Assembly (NCBI RefSeq): GCF_913778665.1
Contig: NZ_CAJYVQ010000007.1
Coordinates: 1 to 64,000, forward strand
Direction: 5' to 3'
DNA length: 64,000 nucleotides
DNA from: an uncultured Stenotrophomonas sp.
GTDB lineage: Bacteria; Pseudomonadota; Gammaproteobacteria; Xanthomonadales; Xanthomonadaceae
The translations under genes and the position numbers were made by a program. Positions 48,825 through 58,872 of this stretch are shown in pieces (within the stretch, counting starts at the first letter, position 1; the number at the start of each line of letters is the position of its first letter). The notes below the pieces were generated by a model. The model had not been told where the DNA came from and ran no database searches. It worked only from the letters and a program-made list of their open reading frames with translations.

Positions 48825-48866
48825 CGGGCGGTTCCGGAGTGGGGAGCCGCCATGGTGATTCCGCCC

Positions 48867-48909
48867 TCATCTGTGAACTAGACTGCGCACGGATAATCAT
48901 CTGTGAACT
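48867..48909. promoter_or_regulatory. 13-bp direct repeats, candidate LysR operator
   Basis: TCATCTGTGAACT occurs at 48867-48879 and 48897-48909, starts 30 bp apart, about three helical turns. A GATAAT -10-like box lies at 48892-48897 for the LysR gene. The gap is 97 nt between the divergent SGNH hydrolase and LysR genes. Confidence 0.5.
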
Positions 48910-48921
48910 GGATTCATCGCC

Positions 48922-49839
48922 ATGGCGCGCTCCGACATCAACCGATCCGGCGAACTGGAAGTGTTCGTGCGGGTGATCGAGACCGGCGGCTTTTCCGCGG
49001 CCGCCCGCACGCTGGACATGACCCCGTCGGCGGTCAGCAAGCTGGTGGCGCGGCTGGAGCAGCGGCTGGGTACGCGCCTGCTGCAGCGGTCGACCCGGCA
49101 ACTGCAGTTGACCCCGGAAGGCTGCGCGTTCTACGAGCGCGGCCTGCGCGTGCTGGCCGATCTGGACGAGGCCGAACGCTGTGCCAGCGCCCATGCCGAG
49201 CCGCGCGGGCGGCTGCGGGTCAATTCCAATGTGCCGTTCGGCCAGCATTTCCTGCTGCCGCTGCTGCCGGCGTTCCTGGAGCGCAACCCGCAGGTAGGCG
49301 TGGACCTGACCCTCAATGACGAGGTGATCGACCTGCTGGAACAGCGCACCGACGTGGCGGTACGGGCTGGGCCGCTGAAGAGCTCCAGCCTGGTTGCGCG
49401 GCGGCTGGGCGCGACGCGGATGATGATCGTGGCCGCACCGTCGTATGCGCAGCGCCACGGCTTGCCAGCCACCGTTGATGCACTGCAGGCGCACAACCGG
49501 CTGGATATCGGCCATGCGCGGGCAATGCAGGGCTGGCCACTGCTGCACGACGGTCGCGAGCGCATGCTGCTTCCCAGCGGCAATGCCCGCGCCAGCAATG
49601 GTGATGCGCTGCGCCAGCTGGTGCTGGGGGGGCTGGGGCTGGCACGGCTGGCGGCGTTCCAGGTGCAGGCCGATATCATCGCCGGGCGCCTGCTGCCGGT
49701 GTTGGAGGAGGCCAACCCCGGCGACCTCGAAGAGGTGCACGCGGTGTTCCTGGGGCAGGGCGGCTATCTGCCCCTGCGGGTGCGCGCGTTCCTCGATTTC
49801 CTGGTGGAGCACGTGAATCTGGCCAAGCCCCTGGCGTGA
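48922..49839 (+). CDS. LysR-family transcriptional regulator
   Basis: This 305-residue LTTR has an N-terminal HTH (ELEVFVRVIETGGFSAAARTLDMTPSAVSKLVARLEQ, residues about 9-45) and an effector domain from about residue 95. It is divergent from the SGNH hydrolase gene, its probable target. The 13-bp direct repeats in the gap overlap its promoter. Confidence 0.92.
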   Translation: MARSDINRSGELEVFVRVIETGGFSAAARTLDMTPSAVSKLVARLEQRLGTRLLQRSTRQLQLTPEGCAFYERGLRVLADLDEAERCASAHAEPRGRLRVNSNVPFGQHFLLPLLPAFLERNPQVGVDLTLNDEVIDLLEQRTDVAVRAGPLKSSSLVARRLGATRMMIVAAPSYAQRHGLPATVDALQAHNRLDIGHARAMQGWPLLHDGRERMLLPSGNARASNGDALRQLVLGGLGLARLAAFQVQADIIAGRLLPVLEEANPGDLEEVHAVFLGQGGYLPLRVRAFLDFLVEHVNLAKPLA

Positions 49840-49882
49840 TCCGGCACTGCCGTGCGGAAGCCGGGCATGGGCGCGGCCGGCG

Positions 49883-51544
49883 TTACACCTGCAGCAGCTT
49901 GCGTGCAGCGGCGCGGGCTTCCTTGCTGACTTCCACGCCGCCCAGCATGCGCGCCAGCTCTTCCTCGCGCGCCTTGCTGTCCAGCTTTTCCACCGCGCTC
50001 TGGGTCATGCCTTCCACCGGCGCCTTGCTGACCCGGTAATGCGCATGGCCCTTGGAGGCGACCTGCGGCAGGTGGGTCACGCACAGCACCTGCCGCTTCT
50101 CGCCGAGCGCTCGCAGCTTCTGGCCGACGATGTCCGCCACCGCGCCACCGATGCCGGAGTCGACTTCATCGAACACCATGGTCGGCACTGCATCCAGGTC
50201 CAGCGCGGCCACTTCGATAGCCAGCGAGATGCGCGACAGTTCACCGCCCGAGGCGACCTTGCGCAGGGCGCGCGGCGGCTGCCCGGCGTTGGCCGCGACC
50301 AGGAACTCCACGCGTTCGGCACCCTGCGGGTCGGGCTTGCCGGTGTCCTGCGGTTCCAGTTCGATCAGGAACTGGCCGCCGCCCATACCCAGCTCGGCGA
50401 TGATGCCGGTGGTGGTGGCCGACAGCTCGGCGGCGGCGGTGCGGCGGCTGGCGGTCAGCAGCTCGGCCTGCACGCGCCACGCGGCCGCGGCCTTGTCGAT
50501 CTCGCCGGCCAGTCGCTGCAGGCGCTCGTCGGCGCCGCGCAGCAGTTCCACTTCCGCATGCATGCGCTCGCGCTGTGCGCCGAGTTCGTCCATCGGCACG
50601 CGGTGCTTGCGCGCCAGGTCGTGCAGCCGGCCGAGCCGGCGCTCGTTCTCTTCGAACTGCTCCGGGTCGGCGTCGAGGTCGTCGTGCACCCGGTCCAGCA
50701 ACGACAGGGCTTCGTGCAGCTGGATCGAGGCGTTCTCGATCAGGCCGTCCACCTCGCCCAGGCGCGGGTCGTGTTCGATCAGGCGCGACAGCTCGTGTCG
50801 CACCTGCTGCAGCAGGTCCAGCGCGGAACTGCCGTCGTCACCGTTGAGCTGGTTGCTGGCTGCCTGGCAGGCGCTCAGCAGGGCGCTGGCATGGGCCTGG
50901 CGGCGATGGCTGGCGCCCAGCGCGACAATCGACTCCGGTTGCAGGTCCTCGCGGTCCAGTTCGCGCAGCTGGTGCTCCAGGAAGCCGATCCGGTCACTGA
51001 CGTCGCCCTGTTGCGACAGTGCCAGCGATTCGTCGACCAGCGCCTGCCAGGCCGCTGCCGCGCGGCGCACCTGGCGGCGCTCAGCCTCGTTTCCGGCATA
51101 GGCGTCGAGCAGGGCCAGCTGCGACGGACGGGTCAGCAGCGCCTGCTGCTCATGCTGGCCATGGATTTCGACCAGCAACCCGGCCAGGTCGGCCAGCTGT
51201 GCCAGGGTGACCGGGCGGCCGTTGATCCACGACCTTGAGCCGCCGTCGGCGCGGATCACCCGGCGCAGCTGGCACTGTTCCTCATCGTCCAGCTCGTTGT
51301 CGGCCAGCCACTGGCGCGCGGCCTGCAGCTGGTCCAGCGCGAACTCGGCCGACAGTTCGGCGCGGGCGGCGCCGTGGCGGACCACGCCGCTGTCGGCGCG
51401 CAGGCCGGACAGGAAGCCCAGCGCGTCGACCATCAGCGACTTGCCGGCGCCGGTCTCGCCTGAAACCACGGTCATGCCTGGCCCGAACTCCAGTTCGGTG
51501 GCGCGGACGACGGCGAAATCCTTGATCGAAAGATGTCTGAGCAT
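49883..51544 (-). CDS. recN: DNA repair protein RecN
   Basis: This 553-residue SMC-like ATPase used in double-strand-break repair has Walker A VSGETGAGKSLMVDAL (about residues 27-42), long coiled-coil arms in the middle, and a C-terminal ATPase half with RKVASGGELSRISLAIE and VFDEVDSGIGG (Walker B). It is convergent with LysR and divergent from hrcA. Confidence 0.96.
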   Translation of the reverse strand: MLRHLSIKDFAVVRATELEFGPGMTVVSGETGAGKSLMVDALGFLSGLRADSGVVRHGAARAELSAEFALDQLQAARQWLADNELDDEEQCQLRRVIRADGGSRSWINGRPVTLAQLADLAGLLVEIHGQHEQQALLTRPSQLALLDAYAGNEAERRQVRRAAAAWQALVDESLALSQQGDVSDRIGFLEHQLRELDREDLQPESIVALGASHRRQAHASALLSACQAASNQLNGDDGSSALDLLQQVRHELSRLIEHDPRLGEVDGLIENASIQLHEALSLLDRVHDDLDADPEQFEENERRLGRLHDLARKHRVPMDELGAQRERMHAEVELLRGADERLQRLAGEIDKAAAAWRVQAELLTASRRTAAAELSATTTGIIAELGMGGGQFLIELEPQDTGKPDPQGAERVEFLVAANAGQPPRALRKVASGGELSRISLAIEVAALDLDAVPTMVFDEVDSGIGGAVADIVGQKLRALGEKRQVLCVTHLPQVASKGHAHYRVSKAPVEGMTQSAVEKLDSKAREEELARMLGGVEVSKEARAAARKLLQV

Positions 51545-51604
51545 GGGTAAGGGGGTATCAGCAGCCGCGCAACGCTAGCACGCGGGCGGGGGAGGTCCAA
51601 TGAC

Positions 51605-51633
51605 TTGCCAAGGTGATGCGCCGCCATTATCTA
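51605..51633 (+). promoter_or_regulatory. candidate sigma-70 promoter of hrcA
   Basis: TTGCCA (51605-51610), a 17-nt spacer and TATCTA (51628-51633) lie 27 nt before the hrcA ATG. No CIRCE inverted repeat is seen here. Confidence 0.55.
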
Positions 51634-51659
51634 GTGTCCGTGTCTCACAGGTTGATTCC

Positions 51660-52724
51660 ATGCACGGTTCTCCCGACCAGCTTGCCCCGCGTGCGCGCCA
51701 TCTGCTGCGCACGCTGATCGCGCGTTACATCCAGGACGGCGAGCCGGTCGGTTCGCAGACGCTGGCGCGCGTGGCCGGCCTGGAGGTCAGCCCGGCCACC
51801 ATCCGCAACATTCTGGGGGACCTGGAGGACCTGGGGCTGCTGGCGTCGCCGCATACGTCGGCCGGGCGCATCCCGACCGCACATGGCTACCGGGTGTTCG
51901 TCGACAGCCTGCTGCAGATGCAGCCGCCCGGCGAAGGCGAGCTGGCCCGCCTGCGCCAGGAGCTGGCCGGCGGCGGCAGCACCCAGGCCCTGCTCGGCAG
52001 CGCTTCGGAGCTGCTGTCGGCAATGAGTCACTTCGTCGGCGTGGTCAGTGCGCCGCGGCGCGAGCAGTTCGCCTTCCGCCAGATCGATTTCGTGGCGCTG
52101 GACGGGCGCCGGGTGCTGGCGATCCTGGTGTTCGCCGACAACGAGGTGCAGAACCGGGTCATCGAGACCCGCCAGGAGTTCGCGCCGGGGCAGCTGGAGC
52201 AGGTCGCCAACTACCTCAACGCCCACTTTGCCGGCCTGCCGATGGCCGAGATCCGTACCCGCCTGCTGCTGGAGCTGCGCGACGCGCGCTCCGAGCTGGA
52301 ACAGCTGCTGGCACACAGCATCGAGCTGGCTGAGCAGGCCCTGCAGCCACCGGCCGACGACATGCTGGTGGCCGGGCAGACCCGGCTGATGGGTGTGCAG
52401 GACCTGTCCGACCTGGAGCGCCTGCGCGAGTTGTTCGAGCTGTTCTCCAGCAAGCGCGAGATCCTGCAGCTGCTGGAGCGGACCATCCAGGCGCCGGGCG
52501 TGCGCATCTTCATCGGCGAGGAGACCGGGATGATGCCGCTGCAGGGAGTCTCGCTGGTCACCGCGCCGTATACCGCCAATGGCCAGGTGCTGGGCGTGCT
52601 GGGCGTGATCGGCCCGAAGCGGATGGCCTACGACCGTGTGATCCCGCTGGTCCAGGCCACCGCCGATGTGCTTGGCGCGGCCTTTTCGCCGGCCGGGCGC
52701 ACTCCCGGAACATCCGACGCTTGA
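51660..52724 (+). CDS. hrcA: heat-inducible transcription repressor HrcA
   Basis: This 354-residue HrcA has an N-terminal winged helix ([27 protein letters not shown] ... [39 protein letters not shown]) and a C-terminal GAF-like domain. HrcA represses chaperone genes through CIRCE operators. ATG 51660 gives MHGSPDQ; an upstream ATG at 51600 is possible but overlaps the candidate promoter. First gene of hrcA-grpE-dnaK-dnaJ. Confidence 0.95.
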   Translation: MHGSPDQLAPRARHLLRTLIARYIQDGEPVGSQTLARVAGLEVSPATIRNILGDLEDLGLLASPHTSAGRIPTAHGYRVFVDSLLQMQPPGEGELARLRQELAGGGSTQALLGSASELLSAMSHFVGVVSAPRREQFAFRQIDFVALDGRRVLAILVFADNEVQNRVIETRQEFAPGQLEQVANYLNAHFAGLPMAEIRTRLLLELRDARSELEQLLAHSIELAEQALQPPADDMLVAGQTRLMGVQDLSDLERLRELFELFSSKREILQLLERTIQAPGVRIFIGEETGMMPLQGVSLVTAPYTANGQVLGVLGVIGPKRMAYDRVIPLVQATADVLGAAFSPAGRTPGTSDA

Positions 52725-52746
52725 AACGCAGCATCCCGCCCACACT
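52720..52746 (+). promoter_or_regulatory. candidate sigma-32 promoter of grpE
   Basis: CTTGAAA (52720-52726), 12-nt spacer, CCCACACT (52739-52746). The -35 matches the sigma-32 consensus exactly and overlaps the hrcA stop codon; the grpE ATG is 43 nt downstream. Confidence 0.55.
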
Positions 52747-52788
52747 AGGGTGGGTGGAAGGCGGAGACTGACCGCCAGGGACCCAGAC

Positions 52789-53304
52789 ATGAACCACGAA
52801 CATCCAGATATCGAATCCCAGCAGAGTGCCGCCGATGCGGCCGCCGCCGCCGGCGTGAATGACGAAGTGGAGCGCCTGCGCGCCGAAGTCGAGCAGGTCA
52901 AGGCTGATGCGCTGCGCGAGCGCGCCGACCTGGAGAACCAGCGCAAGCGCGTGGCCCGCGACATCGAGCAGGCCCGCAAGTTTGCCAACGAGAAGCTGCT
53001 GGGCGAACTGCTGCCGGTGTTCGACAGCCTGGATGCGGGGCTGAAGGCCGCTGGCGACGACCCGCACCCGCTGCGCGAAGGCCTGGAGCTGACCTACAAG
53101 CAGCTGCTGAAGGTGGCCGCCGACAACGGCCTGGTCCTGCTGGACCCGACCGGCCAGCCGTTCAACCCGGAACACCACCAGGCGATCAGCCAGGTGCCGG
53201 CGCAGGGCGCGGAACCCGGCACCGTGGTGACCGTATTCCAGAAGGGCTACCTGCTCAACGAGCGCCTGCTGCGGCCGGCGCTGGTGGTGGTGGCCGCCGA
53301 TTGA
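52789..53304 (+). CDS. grpE: nucleotide exchange factor GrpE
   Basis: This 171-residue DnaK co-chaperone catalyses ADP release. It has an acidic, Ala-rich N-terminus, a long helix (residues 25-80), then the beta-domain with [16 protein letters not shown] and [23 protein letters not shown] 52789 was chosen because the frame upstream overlaps hrcA. Confidence 0.96.
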   Translation: MNHEHPDIESQQSAADAAAAAGVNDEVERLRAEVEQVKADALRERADLENQRKRVARDIEQARKFANEKLLGELLPVFDSLDAGLKAAGDDPHPLREGLELTYKQLLKVAADNGLVLLDPTGQPFNPEHHQAISQVPAQGAEPGTVVTVFQKGYLLNERLLRPALVVVAAD

Positions 53305-53398
53305 TTCTGCGGGGCCGGGCGACGGGAATGACCCGTCACCCGACCCGACCCGACGCTGAACGCGCCGGGCGACCGGAAACACAGCGTTCGGGGGATGG

Positions 53399-53427
53399 CT
53401 TGAATGTTCCACGGGCCTCCCCCACAT
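53399..53427 (+). promoter_or_regulatory. candidate sigma-32 promoter of dnaK
   Basis: CTTGAAT (53399-53405), 14-nt spacer, CCCCACAT (53420-53427). This is close to the consensus CTTGAAA-N14-CCCCATNT, 62 nt before the dnaK ATG. Confidence 0.65.
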
Positions 53428-53489
53428 CGTATTCATCCACCGGCCGAACGGCCGGACTGACCCCAACAAGCATCCTCAGGAGTCTCCCC

Positions 53490-55415
53490 ATGGGCAAGAT
53501 CATTGGTATCGACCTCGGCACCACCAACTCGTGCGTGGCGATCATGGACGGCGGCAAGGCCCGCGTCATCGAGAATTCGGAAGGCGATCGCACCACCCCG
53601 TCGATCGTCGCCTACACCAAGGACGGCGAAGTCCTTGTCGGTGCCTCGGCCAAGCGCCAGGCCGTGACCAACCCGAAGAACACCTTCTACGCGGTGAAGC
53701 GCCTGATCGGCCGCAAGTTCACCGACGCCGAAGTGCAGAAGGACATCGCGCACGTCCCGTACAGCATCCTGGCCCATGACAATGGCGACGCCTGGGTGGC
53801 CACCAGCGATGGCAAGAAGATGGCGCCGCAGGAAATCTCGGCCAAGGTGCTGGAAAAGATGAAGAAGACCGCCGAGGACTTCCTCGGTGAGAAGGTCACC
53901 GAAGCGGTCATCACCGTGCCGGCCTACTTCAACGACAGCCAGCGCCAGGCGACCAAGGACGCCGGCCGCATCGCCGGCCTGGACGTCAAGCGCATCATCA
54001 ACGAGCCGACCGCGGCCGCGCTGGCCTATGGCCTGGACAAGGGCGACAACAAGGATCGCAAGATCGTGGTGTACGACCTGGGCGGCGGCACCTTCGACGT
54101 CTCGGTGATCGAGATCGCCAACGTCGACGGCGAGAAGCAGTTCGAAGTGCTGGCCACCAATGGCGACACCTTCCTGGGCGGCGAAGACTTCGACAACCGC
54201 GTCATCGAATACCTGGTTGAAGAGTTCAACAAGGACCAGGGCATCGACCTGCGCAAGGATCCGCTGGCCCTGCAGCGCCTGAAGGACGCCGCCGAGCGCG
54301 CCAAGATCGAGCTGTCCAGCGCCCAGCAGACCGAAGTGAACCTGCCGTACGTCACCGCCGACGCCTCGGGTCCGAAGCACCTGAACATCAAGCTGACCCG
54401 CGCCAAGCTGGAAGCGCTGGTGGACGACCTGATCAAGAAGTCGATCGAGCCGTGCCGCGTCGCCCTGAACGATGCCGGCCTGCGTTCGAGCGACATCAGC
54501 GAAGTGATCCTGGTCGGTGGCCAGACCCGCATGCCGAAGGTGCAGCAGGCGGTGACCGAGTTCTTCGGCAAGGAACCGCGCAAGGACGTCAACCCGGACG
54601 AAGCCGTGGCGCTGGGTGCTGCGATCCAGGGCGGCGTGCTGGGCGGCGACGTCAAGGACGTGCTGCTGCTGGACGTGACCCCGCTGTCGCTGGGCATCGA
54701 AACCATGGGTGGCGTGTTCACCAAGATCATCGAGAAGAACACCACCATCCCGACCAAGGCCTCGCAGGTGTTCTCCACCGCCGAGGACAACCAGTCGGCG
54801 GTGACCGTGCACGTGCTGCAGGGTGAGCGCGAACAGGCCCGCTTCAACAAGTCGCTGGCCAAGTTCGACCTGTCCGGCATCGAGCCGGCCCCGCGCGGCC
54901 TGCCGCAGGTGGAAGTGTCCTTCGACATCGACGCCAACGGCATCCTGCACGTGTCGGCCAAGGACAAGAAGACCAACAAGGAACAGAAGGTCGAGATCAA
55001 GGCCGGTTCGGGCCTGTCCGAGGAAGAGATCGCGCGCATGGTCGCCGACGCGGAAGCCAACCGCGAAGAAGACAAGAAGTTCCAGGAACTGGTGCAGGCC
55101 CGCAACCAGGCCGACGCCCTGATCCACGGCACGCGCTCGGCGATCACCGAGCACGGCAGCAAGGTCGGCGGCGATGTCATCGGCAAGGTCGAAGCGGCAC
55201 TGGCCGATCTGGAAACTGCGATGAAGGGCGACGACAAGGCACAGATCGAAGCCAAGTCGAAGGTGCTGGAAGAAGCCGGCCAGGCGCTGTTCGCTGCGGC
55301 CTCGGCCGACCAGGGCGGTGCCGCCCCGGGTGGCGACGCTGGCAACGCAGGCAAGGCGGCGGATGACGTGGTGGACGCCGAGTTCACCGAAGTCAAGGAC
55401 GACAAGAAGTCCTGA
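53490..55415 (+). CDS. dnaK: molecular chaperone DnaK (Hsp70)
   Basis: This 641-residue Hsp70 has an ATPase domain with [17 protein letters not shown] at residues 4-20, [13 protein letters not shown], and [14 protein letters not shown]; an interdomain linker ([14 protein letters not shown]); a substrate-binding domain; and a C-terminal tail with [17 protein letters not shown]. Complete and normal. 185 nt separate it from grpE and contain a sigma-32-like promoter. Confidence 0.98.
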   Translation: MGKIIGIDLGTTNSCVAIMDGGKARVIENSEGDRTTPSIVAYTKDGEVLVGASAKRQAVTNPKNTFYAVKRLIGRKFTDAEVQKDIAHVPYSILAHDNGDAWVATSDGKKMAPQEISAKVLEKMKKTAEDFLGEKVTEAVITVPAYFNDSQRQATKDAGRIAGLDVKRIINEPTAAALAYGLDKGDNKDRKIVVYDLGGGTFDVSVIEIANVDGEKQFEVLATNGDTFLGGEDFDNRVIEYLVEEFNKDQGIDLRKDPLALQRLKDAAERAKIELSSAQQTEVNLPYVTADASGPKHLNIKLTRAKLEALVDDLIKKSIEPCRVALNDAGLRSSDISEVILVGGQTRMPKVQQAVTEFFGKEPRKDVNPDEAVALGAAIQGGVLGGDVKDVLLLDVTPLSLGIETMGGVFTKIIEKNTTIPTKASQVFSTAEDNQSAVTVHVLQGEREQARFNKSLAKFDLSGIEPAPRGLPQVEVSFDIDANGILHVSAKDKKTNKEQKVEIKAGSGLSEEEIARMVADAEANREEDKKFQELVQARNQADALIHGTRSAITEHGSKVGGDVIGKVEAALADLETAMKGDDKAQIEAKSKVLEEAGQALFAAASADQGGAAPGGDAGNAGKAADDVVDAEFTEVKDDKKS

Positions 55416-55569
55416 TCCGGACCGACACGGGGCGCTGCCTGCCAGCGTCCCGTTGTCGTACCAGGGTCCTGGCCGCCGCCCGGCGTGTCGGGGCGCCCGA
55501 CGCAAGAGCGGACCTGGTTCCGCTCTTCCGCTTTGACGAATCCCGACTTTCCGGAAACTGATTCACCTT

Positions 55570-56697
55570 ATGAGCAAGCGCGATTACTACGAAGTGCTGG
55601 GCGTTGCCCGCACCGCCAGCGACGAAGAACTGAAGAAGGCCTACCGTCGCTGCGCGATGAAGTTCCACCCGGACCGCAATCCGGGCGATGCGGCGGCCGA
55701 AGCCTCCTTCAAGGAGTGCAAGGAAGCTTACGAAGTGCTGTCCGACGGCAACAAGCGCCGCATGTACGACAGCCACGGCCACGCCGCGTTCGAGCACGGC
55801 ATGGGTGGCGGCGGTCCGGGTGGCCCGGACATGAACGATATCTTCGGCGACATCTTCGGCAACATCTTCGGGGGTGCCGGCGGTGGCGGTCCGCGTCAGG
55901 CCCGTCGCGGCGCCGACATCGGCTACGTGATGGAGCTGGATCTGGAAGAAGCGGTGCGTGGCGTCGAACGCCGCATCGAGATTCCGACCCTGGCCGAGTG
56001 CAGTGACTGCGATGGCAGTGGCTCGGAAGACGGCAAGGTCGAGACCTGCAACGTCTGCCATGGCCGCGGCCAGGTGCGTATCCAGCGCGGCATTTTCGCC
56101 ATGCAGCAGGCTTGCCACAATTGCGGCGGCCGTGGCCAGATCATCGCCAAGCCCTGCAAGACCTGCCATGGCAACGGCCGTGTCGAGGAAGACAAGGTGC
56201 TGTCGGTGAAGGTGCCGGCTGGCGTCGATACCGGCGATCGCATCCGCCTGCAGGGCGAGGGCGAAGCCGGCCCGGCCGGTACGCCGCCGGGCGACCTGTA
56301 CGTGGAAGTGCGCGTGCGCGAGCACGCCATCTTCCAGCGCGATGGCGACGACCTGCACTGCGAAGTACCGATCCGCATCTCGCAGGCGGCCCTGGGCGAT
56401 ACCGTGCGCGTGGCCACGCTGGGCGGCGAAGCGGAGATCCGCATCCCGGCCGAAACCCAGACCGGCAAGCTGTTCCGCCTGCGCGGCAAGGGCGTGCGTT
56501 CGGTGCGCAGCCGCAGCGAAGGCGACCTTTACTGCCGCGTGGTGGTCGAGACTCCGGTCAACCTCACCAACGAACAGCGCAAGCTGCTGGAGCAGTTCGA
56601 AGCCACCTTCGTCGGCGAGGAAGCGCGCAAGCATTCGCCGAAGTCGGCCACCTTCATGGATGGCGTGAAAGGCTTCTGGGACCGGATGACGTCCTGA
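55570..56697 (+). CDS. dnaJ: chaperone protein DnaJ (Hsp40)
   Basis: This 375-residue type I Hsp40 has a J-domain (residues 4-70) with the HPD motif in [10 protein letters not shown], a Gly-rich linker ([10 protein letters not shown]), four CxxCxGxG zinc repeats ([32 protein letters not shown]), then the client-binding domain. 154 nt after dnaK with no gene between. Followed by a terminator. Confidence 0.97.
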   Translation: MSKRDYYEVLGVARTASDEELKKAYRRCAMKFHPDRNPGDAAAEASFKECKEAYEVLSDGNKRRMYDSHGHAAFEHGMGGGGPGGPDMNDIFGDIFGNIFGGAGGGGPRQARRGADIGYVMELDLEEAVRGVERRIEIPTLAECSDCDGSGSEDGKVETCNVCHGRGQVRIQRGIFAMQQACHNCGGRGQIIAKPCKTCHGNGRVEEDKVLSVKVPAGVDTGDRIRLQGEGEAGPAGTPPGDLYVEVRVREHAIFQRDGDDLHCEVPIRISQAALGDTVRVATLGGEAEIRIPAETQTGKLFRLRGKGVRSVRSRSEGDLYCRVVVETPVNLTNEQRKLLEQFEATFVGEEARKHSPKSATFMDGVKGFWDRMTS

Positions 56698-56724
56698 GTT
56701 TTCAACGCAAGCGTTGAACGGTAG

Positions 56725-56747
56725 CGCCGGGCCCTGCCCGGCGTTTT
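56725..56747 (+). terminator. terminator of the dnaK operon
   Basis: CGCCGGGC-cct-GCCCGGCG followed by TTTT. The GTAG at 56721 makes it also look like a SMAG-type unit; another inverted GCGCTAC lies near 56773. Confidence 0.75.
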
Positions 56748-56789
56748 CGTTTGCGGGCGCGGCTGCATTCCGGCGCTACCGGGCAATGC

Positions 56790-57587
56790 TCACCGGAAAA
56801 ACGCCGCCGGCGTCAGCCCCAACTGCCGTTTGAACATGCTGGTGAACGCACTCGGGCTGTCATACCCCATCGCCAGCGCGACATCGATGACCTTGTCACC
56901 GACCGCCAGACGCTCCAGCGCCGCCAGCAGCCGCGCCTGCTGCCGCCACTGCCCGAAGGTCATGCCCAGTTCGCTGGCGAAATGCCGCTGGATGGTTTTC
57001 ACGTCCACCTCCAGCGCCTGTGCCCAGTCGAGCAGCGTGGCGTCGTCACCCGGATGCTTCTGCAGGTGCTGGCAGATCCGCTGCAGGCGTGGGTCGCTTG
57101 GCGCTGGCAGGTGCAGTGGCAGCACGTCCATGCGATGCAGTTCGTCCAACAGCAGGCGCACCACGCGGCCATCGCGGCTGTCCTCGATGTGCTCGCCCTT
57201 GATCAGCGTGGCGGCCTGCAGCAGTTCGCGCAGCAGCGGCGCCACCTGCACCGCGAACGGTTCGGCCGGCAACTGCGGGGCGAACGATGGGTCGATATAG
57301 AGGCTGCGCATGTTCACGGCGGCGATGCAGTCCACCGCGTGCACCATGCCGGCCGGCATCCAGATGGCACGGGTCGAGGGCACTACCCAGCGGCCCACCT
57401 CCGAGCGCACCACCATCAGCCCTGAAATGGCGTAGACCAGCTGATGGCGCTGGTGCTTGTGCCCGGCGATATGGGTGCCGGCCGGGTATTGGGTAACCCG
57501 GTAGGTGACCGGGCGGTGCAGCGGCACCTCCCGCCACGGTGCGGCCGGATCGACATCACTGGCAATGTCCTTTTTGCGATAGGCCAT
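56790..57587 (-). CDS. AraC-family regulator
   Basis: This 265-residue AraC protein has an N-terminal cupin domain (HKHQRHQLVYAISGLMVV) and a C-terminal double HTH (VDVKTIQRHFASELGMTFGQWRQQARLLAALERLAVGDKVIDVALAMGYDSPSAFTSMFKR). ATG 57587 (MAYRKKD) is chosen over an upstream codon without a ribosome binding site. Divergent from the MFS exporter, which it probably controls. Confidence 0.92.
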   Translation of the reverse strand: MAYRKKDIASDVDPAAPWREVPLHRPVTYRVTQYPAGTHIAGHKHQRHQLVYAISGLMVVRSEVGRWVVPSTRAIWMPAGMVHAVDCIAAVNMRSLYIDPSFAPQLPAEPFAVQVAPLLRELLQAATLIKGEHIEDSRDGRVVRLLLDELHRMDVLPLHLPAPSDPRLQRICQHLQKHPGDDATLLDWAQALEVDVKTIQRHFASELGMTFGQWRQQARLLAALERLAVGDKVIDVALAMGYDSPSAFTSMFKRQLGLTPAAFFR

Positions 57588-57659
57588 GACCCGAACGCGG
57601 CAGAAGGGAGGAAGTCCCAACCGTAGCATGCGTGGCTCGCCCCCAACCTGACTGCGTCC

Positions 57660-58859
57660 ATGTCTGCCTTGGCTTCCCCCGCAACACCCTCACGCCCGGT
57701 GGCTCCCGGCGTGCTGGCCGCCATTTCCACCTCGCATGTCGTCAACGACATGATGCAGTCGCTGATCCTGGCCATCTATCCGGTGATCAAGGGCGGCTTC
57801 AACCTCAGCTTTACCCAGATTGGCTTGATCACGCTGACCTACCAGCTCACCGCCTCAATCTTCCAGCCGCTGATCGGCGCGGCCACCGACCGCCGCCCGG
57901 CGCCGTACTCGCTGCCGATCGGCATGGCCTCGACCCTGTGCGGCATGCTGCTGCTCGGCTTCGCACCGAACTACGCGGTGGTGCTGATGGCCGCGGCGAT
58001 GGTCGGTATTGGTTCGGCCATCTTCCACCCTGAAGCCTCGCGCATCGCGCGGCTGGCCTCGGGAGGGCGCCATGGTTTCGCGCAGTCGGTGTTCCAGGTC
58101 GGCGGCAACTTCGGTACCGCGCTCGGCCCGCTGATCGCTGCCGCGGTGATCGTGCCGTATGGCCAGCATGCCGCGTCGTGGTTTGCCGGCGCCGCACTGA
58201 TTGGCATCGCGCTGCTGACCTATGTGGGCCGCTGGTATGCGCTGCACCTGGGCACCCCGCGTCCGGCCAGCACCGCGTCGATGGCCCCGCGCCACCCACC
58301 ACGCACCGTGGCCAAGGTGCTGGCGATACTGCTGGTGCTGATCTTCAGCAAGTACTTCTACATGGCCAGCATCGGCAGCTACTTCACCTTCTACCTGATC
58401 CATCACTTCGGCATTCCGGTGGCGCAGGCGCAGCTGCACCTGTTCACGTTCCTGGTGGCGTCGGCCGCTGGCGGCTTCCTGGGGGGCCCGCTGGGTGATC
58501 GCATTGGCCGCAAGCCGATCATCTGGACCTCGATCCTGGGCGTGGCGCCGTTCGCGCTGATGCTGCCGCATGCCGATCTGTTCTGGACCACGGTGCTGGC
58601 GGTGCTGATCGGCTTCGTGCTGTCCTCGGCGTTCTCGGCGATCGTGGTCTATGCGCAGGAGATGATGCCGCACCGCATCGGCATGGTCTCCGGTCTGTTC
58701 TTCGGCTTTGCGTTCGGCATGGGCGGGTTGGGTGCCGCGGTGCTCGGCCTGCTGGCGGACAAGACCAGCATCGAGTACGTCTACCATCTGACCGCGTTCC
58801 TGCCGCTGCTGGGTATCGTCGCGGCTTGGCTGCCGCCGTCGCGGCCTGCTGCTCACTGA
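57660..58859 (+). CDS. fsr: Fsr-type MFS exporter (fosmidomycin-resistance family)
   Basis: This 399-residue 12-helix MFS protein has VLAAISTSHVVNDMMQSLILAIYPVIKGGFNLS at the N-terminus and GGPLGDRIGRKPIIW in the central loop, which match the Fsr family. Relatives export fosmidomycin; the natural substrate is unknown. Divergent AraC gene upstream; composite repeat copy 2 downstream. Confidence 0.85.
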   Translation: MSALASPATPSRPVAPGVLAAISTSHVVNDMMQSLILAIYPVIKGGFNLSFTQIGLITLTYQLTASIFQPLIGAATDRRPAPYSLPIGMASTLCGMLLLGFAPNYAVVLMAAAMVGIGSAIFHPEASRIARLASGGRHGFAQSVFQVGGNFGTALGPLIAAAVIVPYGQHAASWFAGAALIGIALLTYVGRWYALHLGTPRPASTASMAPRHPPRTVAKVLAILLVLIFSKYFYMASIGSYFTFYLIHHFGIPVAQAQLHLFTFLVASAAGGFLGGPLGDRIGRKPIIWTSILGVAPFALMLPHADLFWTTVLAVLIGFVLSSAFSAIVVYAQEMMPHRIGMVSGLFFGFAFGMGGLGAAVLGLLADKTSIEYVYHLTAFLPLLGIVAAWLPPSRPAAH

Positions 58860-58872
58860 GGAGTTTTGGTTT

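Noticed and set aside
51541..51659. CIRCE operator upstream of hrcA
   Set aside because: A GCTAGCAC stretch at about 51574 recalls one half, but no matching GAGTGCTAA half follows at the required spacing.
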